38,500 nucleotides of DNA, taken from the NCBI GenBank assembly GCA_903893625.1, contig CAITND010000264.1, forward strand, positions 1 to 38,500. Direction: 5' to 3'. Of the stretch, positions 34,451 to 38,500 are shown piece after piece. The notes under the pieces are model-generated. The model was not told the DNA's origin. It searched no databases and worked only from the letters and a program-made list of their open reading frames with translations. Made by a program: the position numbers and the translations under genes. Position 1 is the stretch's first letter. Each line of letters opens with the position of its first letter. The DNA is from an uncultured Oscillatoriales cyanobacterium. GTDB lineage: Bacteria; Cyanobacteriota; Cyanobacteriia; Cyanobacteriales; Microcoleaceae.

Positions 34451-34603
34451 ATGACTCAGGCTACGATTTTAGCTCAACAAGTGGATGTGGATATTGTTGC
34501 TGATTTTCAAAGAACATGGAACCACATCGTTAAAACAGGTCAAATCTGGGCATTTTTCATTGGCGTTGCTGCGGGATGGGGAATTAAGAGTTTATTACCG
34601 TGA
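34451..34603 (+). CDS. Small single-helix membrane protein (50 aa)
   Basis: I start at ATG 34451 (MTQATILAQQ), because the longer frame from 34385 would overlap the phosphatase gene by 32 nt. The product has a short polar head, a helix with TWNHIVKTGQ and a membrane segment WAFFIGVAAGWGIKSLLP. I recall similar small cyanobacterial proteins ending in G(Y/W)xI(R/K)SL but cannot name one. Its TGA stop (34601-34603) lies inside the terminal hexamer of the structured element that follows. Confidence 0.5.
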   Translation: MTQATILAQQVDVDIVADFQRTWNHIVKTGQIWAFFIGVAAGWGIKSLLP

Positions 34604-34740
34604 ACTACCCACACTGACCTGACGGAAAGCGTGTGGGCTTCTGATTTCGTAGCCCGATGCCCTTTCACCTGGCGGCTATCCGGTCTTACACAGGCTCCAT
34701 CAGCACTAGACGGGGTTCCCTCCGCCTTCAGTAATTTTAA
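34600..34740 (-). ncRNA. GC-rich structured element resembling IS200/IS605 omega-RNA and right end
   Basis: On the minus strand this block ends in an AGAAGCCCACAC ... GTGTGGGTAGTTCAC hairpin (stem 34608-34614 / 34631-34637). Before it lie a GGGCT/AGCCC pair (34635-34639 / 34651-34655) and a long-range GGCGG/CCGCC pair (34671-34675 / 34722-34726). GC content by eye is well above neighbours. A final hairpin ending in GTTCAC after GAAGCC is how I remember the right ends of cyanobacterial IS200/IS605 tnpB elements, where the same sequence is the omega-RNA scaffold. No tnpB or tnpA frame is present, so this would be a remnant or a non-autonomous element. Moderate confidence. Confidence 0.5.
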
Positions 34741-34750
34741 AATAGGAAAC

Positions 34751-34771
34751 AGCCCTGCCCTGCCCTGCCCT
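34751..34771. repeat. CCCTG pentamer repeats
   Basis: Four successive GCCCT/CCCTG copies lie just before the end of the next minus-strand gene. Simple repeat, no function seen. Confidence 0.7.
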
Positions 34772-34779
34772 GCTTCCCA

Positions 34780-35448
34780 TTATTGGGCTGCCGTAGTGGG
34801 TTGAGTATCTCCACTTCCGGCACGGGGGAAAGGTTCAGTAACAAATCCTAATTCGAGTAATTGTTGATAAGCTTTTTTGCCTAAATCCCTAGTAGGAGCT
34901 TGGGAGCGGATAATCTGAATTAACAGAGGGACGGCGAGTTCCGGTTGATTTTTAGCTCGGTGGAGCAAGGCTAACTGATAGGTGGCGGTATCGCGCATTT
35001 GTGCCGTATCACGGGCTGCATTCCTGTGACTGTCTGCAATGCGGTTATCGACACCGGAAAAACTGGCTGCTAACTGTTGATAAAAATTAGATAATTGGTT
35101 AAAAACTTGACGAGCTTCCTGAAGTTTTTTTTCAGCCTCAGCATAATTTTCCTGGGAAACGGCAGTGTCAGCTTCTTGAAGAAGCCGTTTTCCCCCCTCA
35201 ATACTTAAAAAACTACTATCCAATGACAAAGGACGAATATCATTAGGATTGAGCGGAACCGGATCACCCGATGGTGGCGCAACCTCAGTTTCTGTTCCAT
35301 CCCTCAACTGTACATCCCCTGGTGAAAGGGTTGGAGAAGATTCTTGAGCATTAACGTGAAGCGGGAATAAGACACCCCAAGCCATCATCACAGGGATGGA
35401 TAGATAGGCTGTACGTTGAAGGAAGCTGACAGTTCCAGAGGATACCAT
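34780..35448 (-). CDS. Secreted/periplasmic helical-repeat protein, unknown function
   Basis: A 222-residue protein with a signal peptide (basic FLQR, hydrophobic core about 14-30, cleavage likely after VNA34). A Ser/Pro linker (36-75) follows, then a helical region (about 80-205) with TPR-like pattern: GGKRLLQEADTAVSQENYAEAEKKLQEA and YQLALLHRAKNQPELAVPLL. A polar tail ends TTAAQ. Likely periplasmic or exported. Cyanobacteria carry such proteins, but I cannot name a family. It is divergent from the subtilisin gene with a 235-nt spacer in which I see no further gene. Confidence 0.8.
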   Translation of the reverse strand: MVSSGTVSFLQRTAYLSIPVMMAWGVLFPLHVNAQESSPTLSPGDVQLRDGTETEVAPPSGDPVPLNPNDIRPLSLDSSFLSIEGGKRLLQEADTAVSQENYAEAEKKLQEARQVFNQLSNFYQQLAASFSGVDNRIADSHRNAARDTAQMRDTATYQLALLHRAKNQPELAVPLLIQIIRSQAPTRDLGKKAYQQLLELGFVTEPFPRAGSGDTQPTTAAQ

Positions 35449-35683
35449 GACTCAATTGCGCGAACGCGATAAAAAAAAACATTAAACTTCATGGATCTTA
35501 TCATTAATTTTGACTAATCTCATATTGTGTGAGTATCCTCATCCCAGCTTAACCCAGACAGGTTATATTTTTTCTGGGGGTGGGGATCATGACTCGATTG
35601 ATTTTCTACCAAACCATCCAGAATAGATAGATCTACATTATGAATGTGAATTTAAACCGTTGAGAAGAAAGGATAGATAAAAT

Positions 35684-37804
35684 ATGACATCATCAGCTAA
35701 CTCATCTAGCGTTTTACCACCCAGCTATCAAGGAATTGGCGTCCCTGACGATAGTATTGCCTATGTTTTGCAACGGGGGGGAGAAGAATTAATCCTGCGT
35801 AAAGTTCCTGACCGCTTTACCGTGCGATTATCTCCGAGTACCACTGAAATTAAAGATTTACCCCAGCCTCCAATTCCGATGCAACACGCCAATAGTGTTC
35901 CTCCTTCCCTAGAAGAGGTCACAGTTGCTCCAAATCAACTGGATGAGGCGATGGAATTAGCCCGGAATTCAGAGCATATTGACTTTGCCAGTCATGTTTA
36001 CCAACTGGATAACGATCCTGTCTCAGTGGTCTATTTAACCAATCAATTGACCATTCAATTTCAAGAAGAAGTTGATGCTTCAACCCGAAACTCTATTACT
36101 TCAGAACTCGGATTAAAAGAGTTAAAACCCATAGAAGGGATACCGAATGCTTTTGTTTATGAAATTACGACTCAATCCCAAGAAAATCCTCTAAAAATCA
36201 CCAATCGTTTAACTCGAAATACTCAGGTTTTATTGGCTGAACCTAATATTGTGATTAGAAGTCAGCCCCATTATGTTCCTCGTGATTCCCTCTACAGTAA
36301 GCAATGGTATTTAAACTGTAATGACGGCAATCAAATGGCAGCAAGTTGTCATATTTCAGCCGAAAAAGCTTGGGATATTACCAGAGGAATTCGTTCTGTC
36401 ATTGTGGCAATTAGCGATGATTCTGTCGATATCAATCACCCGGATTTTCAAGGGGTCGGTAAAATTGTTGCGCCTTTGGATTTAAAAGGTCGAGATAGTC
36501 TTCCCCTGCCAGAAGCTCCTACAGATAATCATGGCACGGCTTGTGCAGGGGTGGCTGTTGCGGAAGAAACCGGAACCGGAATTGTCGGGGTAGCACCCGG
36601 TTGTGCGTTAATGCCGATTCGGACAACGGGATTTTTAGATGATGAATCTGTTGAACAAATTTTTAACTGGGCGATTGATAAAGGAGCTTCTGTTATTTCC
36701 TGTAGTTGGGGTGCTAGTGCGATTTACTTTCCTTTATCTATGCGTCAAAAAGCAGTCATTAATAAAGCAGCAACTAAAGGTCGTAAGGGTAAAGGCTGTG
36801 TGATTGTTTTTGCGGCGGGAAATGCGAATCGTCCGATTAATGGAATGCTTGATGAATCCGGTTGGCCGAACGATATTATTAAAGGTCGAGTCAAGTGGTT
36901 ATCTGGATTTGCAGTTCATCCCGATGTGATTACGGTTTCTGCTTCCAATAGTCTTGCTAAAAAATCAGCTTATAGTAACTGGGGAACGGGGGTTTCTGTC
37001 TGTGCTCCCAGTAATAACGCACCTCCGGGAATGTGGTTACAAGAAACGGGATATATTGGCACACCTCCGGTTTTGAAGGGGACGTTACCAGGATTAGGGG
37101 TATTTACCACTGACCGTATGGGTGCCGCAGGTTATGATCAATCGGATTTTACCCCCTATTTTGGCGGAACCTCTAGTGCCACTCCCGTTGTTGCTGGGGT
37201 TGCGGCTTTAGTTTTATCCGCAAATCCGAATTTAACAGCCCAAGAAGTCCGCCGAATTATTGAACAAAGTTCGGATAAAATTGTGGATGCTGATCCTGAT
37301 CCCCAGTTAGGTGTTCGGATGGGAAATTATGACAAAAATGGCTATTCTCAATGGTTTGGCTATGGCAAAGTGAATGCGTTTAAAGCGGTGCAAATGGCAC
37401 AAAATAAAGGCATGGTTCAGCAACAAATTTCTCGCAATATTTCCCACGAAAATAGTCAGAGTACGGCTATTCCCGATAATAATCCTGACGGACTTACCAG
37501 TTCAATTACTATTACAGAAACCAGTCCGATTCAAGATATTCAGGTGAGTGTAGAAATTGAACATAGCTTTTTAGGAGATATTGAAGTTTGGTTAGTTGCA
37601 CCGAATGGGAATAAAGTGTTACTCCAAAATCGAACGTTAGGGATCAATACCCAATTAAAAACAACCTATACCTTACAAAACACGCTCTATTTAAGACAGT
37701 TCCTCAATCTCTCAGCCCAAGGAAATTGGCAGTTAAGGGTTATTGATGCTATTCCTGAAAATACCGGAACTCTCAAATATTGGAAACTTGATTTAGGGTT
37801 GTAA
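35684..37804 (+). CDS. Kexin-like subtilisin (S8) with P domain
   Basis: A 706-residue serine protease. An inhibitor-like propeptide spans about 110-205 (VYLTNQLTIQF .. LLAEPNIVIRSQ). Catalytic triad: D245 in ISDDSVDINHPDF, H283 in DNHGTACAG, S497 in GGTSSATP; the oxyanion Asn lies in FAAGNAN. The D-D pair at the Asp site is the proprotein-convertase form. The C-terminal P domain (about 605-706) shows DIQVSVEIEHSFLGDIEVWL and ends KYWKLDLGL. No signal peptide is visible, so location is uncertain: cytoplasmic or exported by another route. AAGGAT lies 9 nt before the ATG. Transcription may stop at the inverted repeat 37822-37856. Confidence 0.93.
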   Translation: MTSSANSSSVLPPSYQGIGVPDDSIAYVLQRGGEELILRKVPDRFTVRLSPSTTEIKDLPQPPIPMQHANSVPPSLEEVTVAPNQLDEAMELARNSEHIDFASHVYQLDNDPVSVVYLTNQLTIQFQEEVDASTRNSITSELGLKELKPIEGIPNAFVYEITTQSQENPLKITNRLTRNTQVLLAEPNIVIRSQPHYVPRDSLYSKQWYLNCNDGNQMAASCHISAEKAWDITRGIRSVIVAISDDSVDINHPDFQGVGKIVAPLDLKGRDSLPLPEAPTDNHGTACAGVAVAEETGTGIVGVAPGCALMPIRTTGFLDDESVEQIFNWAIDKGASVISCSWGASAIYFPLSMRQKAVINKAATKGRKGKGCVIVFAAGNANRPINGMLDESGWPNDIIKGRVKWLSGFAVHPDVITVSASNSLAKKSAYSNWGTGVSVCAPSNNAPPGMWLQETGYIGTPPVLKGTLPGLGVFTTDRMGAAGYDQSDFTPYFGGTSSATPVVAGVAALVLSANPNLTAQEVRRIIEQSSDKIVDADPDPQLGVRMGNYDKNGYSQWFGYGKVNAFKAVQMAQNKGMVQQQISRNISHENSQSTAIPDNNPDGLTSSITITETSPIQDIQVSVEIEHSFLGDIEVWLVAPNGNKVLLQNRTLGINTQLKTTYTLQNTLYLRQFLNLSAQGNWQLRVIDAIPENTGTLKYWKLDLGL

Positions 37805-37821
37805 TTAAAGACTAGGCTACC

Positions 37822-37856
37822 AGAAACCGGGTTTTTTCTCAAAAAACTCGGTTTCT
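37822..37856. repeat. Second AGAAACCGGGTTT inverted repeat between convergent genes
   Basis: The 16-nt arms (37822-37837 and 37841-37856) have one mismatch that becomes a G-U pair only in plus-strand RNA, and a CTC loop. The outer part is the same as at 6792-6824. It begins 18 nt after the protease stop, between convergent genes. Confidence 0.8.
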
Positions 37857-37934
37857 CACTTTAGAGGCGGGTTCTCCCACTTTTCATGTTCATAATCTTT
37901 AAGTAGGGACATCTATGAAATTACAGAAAGAAAT

Positions 37935-38300
37935 CTAATTTATTCTTTGAACAGAGTAAACACTCGATGAATTTCCATTAACGGGGTTGATAATTTTGTA
38001 CCAGGTATCACCATAATCATTCATTTCAATGACGATTTCTGTGCCTTCATTTGCTCCAATACGATCATAATATTCGACTTTGTAAATATTACCTGTCTTT
38101 TGTGAAACTACAATAGCTTCGCACATATTATTACAGCCCAAAGCCTTCCTTAAAATAAAAGGTACTGTTTTTGCCTCTGCTACTTGAGAAAATAATGTCA
38201 CTGCTGGTACTGCAATAAGTAAGGGTAAACTCATGGGCAGAACATTAGAATAAATTGATAACACAGAAGAAAGAAAAACAGCTTTAAATTGTTTAATCAT
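37935..38300 (-). CDS. Small secreted protein, unknown function
   Basis: A 121-residue protein with a signal peptide (long hydrophobic region about 8-42, cleavage likely after AEA at about 43). The mature part is about 78 residues and contains two Cys (LGCNNMCEAIVV) that may form a disulfide, then a beta-rich segment with Tyr/Asp-rich YKVEYYDRIGANEGTEIVIE and DTWYKIINP. I do not recognise a family. GAGG lies 8 nt before the ATG. It is convergent with the protease. Confidence 0.7.
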   Translation of the reverse strand: MIKQFKAVFLSSVLSIYSNVLPMSLPLLIAVPAVTLFSQVAEAKTVPFILRKALGCNNMCEAIVVSQKTGNIYKVEYYDRIGANEGTEIVIEMNDYGDTWYKIINPVNGNSSSVYSVQRIN

Positions 38301-38335
38301 GATGTTGTCCTCTTAATTGTCAAATTCAGCTATCA

Positions 38336-38355
38336 GCCAGGGAAAAATCCCTGGC
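38336..38355. repeat. Perfect 8-bp hairpin
   Basis: GCCAGGGA (38336-38343) / TCCCTGGC (38348-38355) with an AAAA loop, upstream of the small secreted protein gene. No U-run on either strand, so not a terminator; possible leader structure. Confidence 0.6.
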
Positions 38356-38369
38356 AAAACATCAATCAA

Positions 38370-38460
38370 CGTGAGTTCGATGGAGTTTGATCGCCACACC
38401 GTCTGGCTGACGCTCACGGCGAAGCCACCACAAGCTGTAAGTTCTAAGGTGGGAAGTGAA
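38370..38460 (+). ncRNA. Second structured element, possible decayed IS200/IS605 right end
   Basis: CGTGAG (38370-38375) pairs with CTCACG (38413-38418); GGCGAAGCC then leads to a CCACC (38425-38429) / GGTGG (38448-38452) hairpin followed by GAAGTGAA. The order GAAGCC, hairpin, then an AGT-type tail echoes the element at 34600-34740 but in the other orientation and with a diverged tail. No tnpB. Low confidence. Confidence 0.3.
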
Positions 38461-38500
38461 ATTAGCTTGTCAGTTTTAATGTTTATTTAATGTGCGGGAA

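Noticed and set aside
38336-38355. Hairpin as an intrinsic terminator
   Set aside because: Neither strand has a T-run after the stem and it lies upstream of a gene start.

Overview
The window reads as a chromosomal segment of a filamentous, Oscillatoriales-type cyanobacterium, perhaps Planktothrix-like (genus is inference). Evidence: AT-rich DNA; at least 14 copies of the HIP1 octamer GCGATCGC; a 34-residue PetL-like cytochrome b6f subunit; squalene-hopene cyclase with an HpnB-like glycosyltransferase; a GUN4-like domain; and many heptanucleotide tandem repeats in spacers, which are typical of filamentous cyanobacteria.

Layout. 1-3062: three minus-strand accessory genes, namely a CHAT protease with near-identical TPRs cut by the window edge, a Uma2 nuclease-fold protein and a membrane-anchored GUN4-like protein. 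The first two share a duplicated 44-bp upstream element. 3181-6792: a divergent hopanoid locus, with shc on minus and a DUF2442 gene plus hpnB-like gene on plus behind a clear promoter. 6828-10421: an AI-2E family permease, a small XRE regulator with a 9-bp inverted repeat just upstream, a 76-residue protein that looks like the stump of a restriction enzyme, and a membrane-linked GTPase. 10544-14345: a 7Fe ferredoxin, a flippase broken by a frameshift near its start, and RqcH. 14392-17220: an orphan VapB-like antitoxin, an amidase, aroB with a terminator, and petL. 17326-20742: a compact minus-strand operon of a pentapeptide-repeat protein, an unrecognised 186-aa protein and a PIN-domain protein. 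21459-29153: two signalling genes, a REC-GAF-GGDEF response regulator and a 2011-residue hybrid kinase with ten PAS domains. 29495-34603: DUF502, nusB, ftsY, a GAF-PP2C phosphatase and a 50-aa membrane protein, separated by heptamer arrays and a polypyrimidine tract. 34604-38300: a GC-rich structured element resembling the omega-RNA/right end of an IS200/IS605 element, two secreted proteins, and a kexin-like serine protease.

How the genes work together. Housekeeping blocks (hopanoid synthesis; NusB/FtsY; AroB/PetL) are interspersed with accessory material: toxin-antitoxin-like genes, a decayed restriction locus, repeats and transposon scars. The least described candidates are the pentapeptide/186-aa/PIN operon (17326-20742), the orphan omega-RNA-like element (34600-34740), and the XRE operator plus truncated nuclease (7996-8502). 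All domain calls are from reading motifs by eye; no database search was run.
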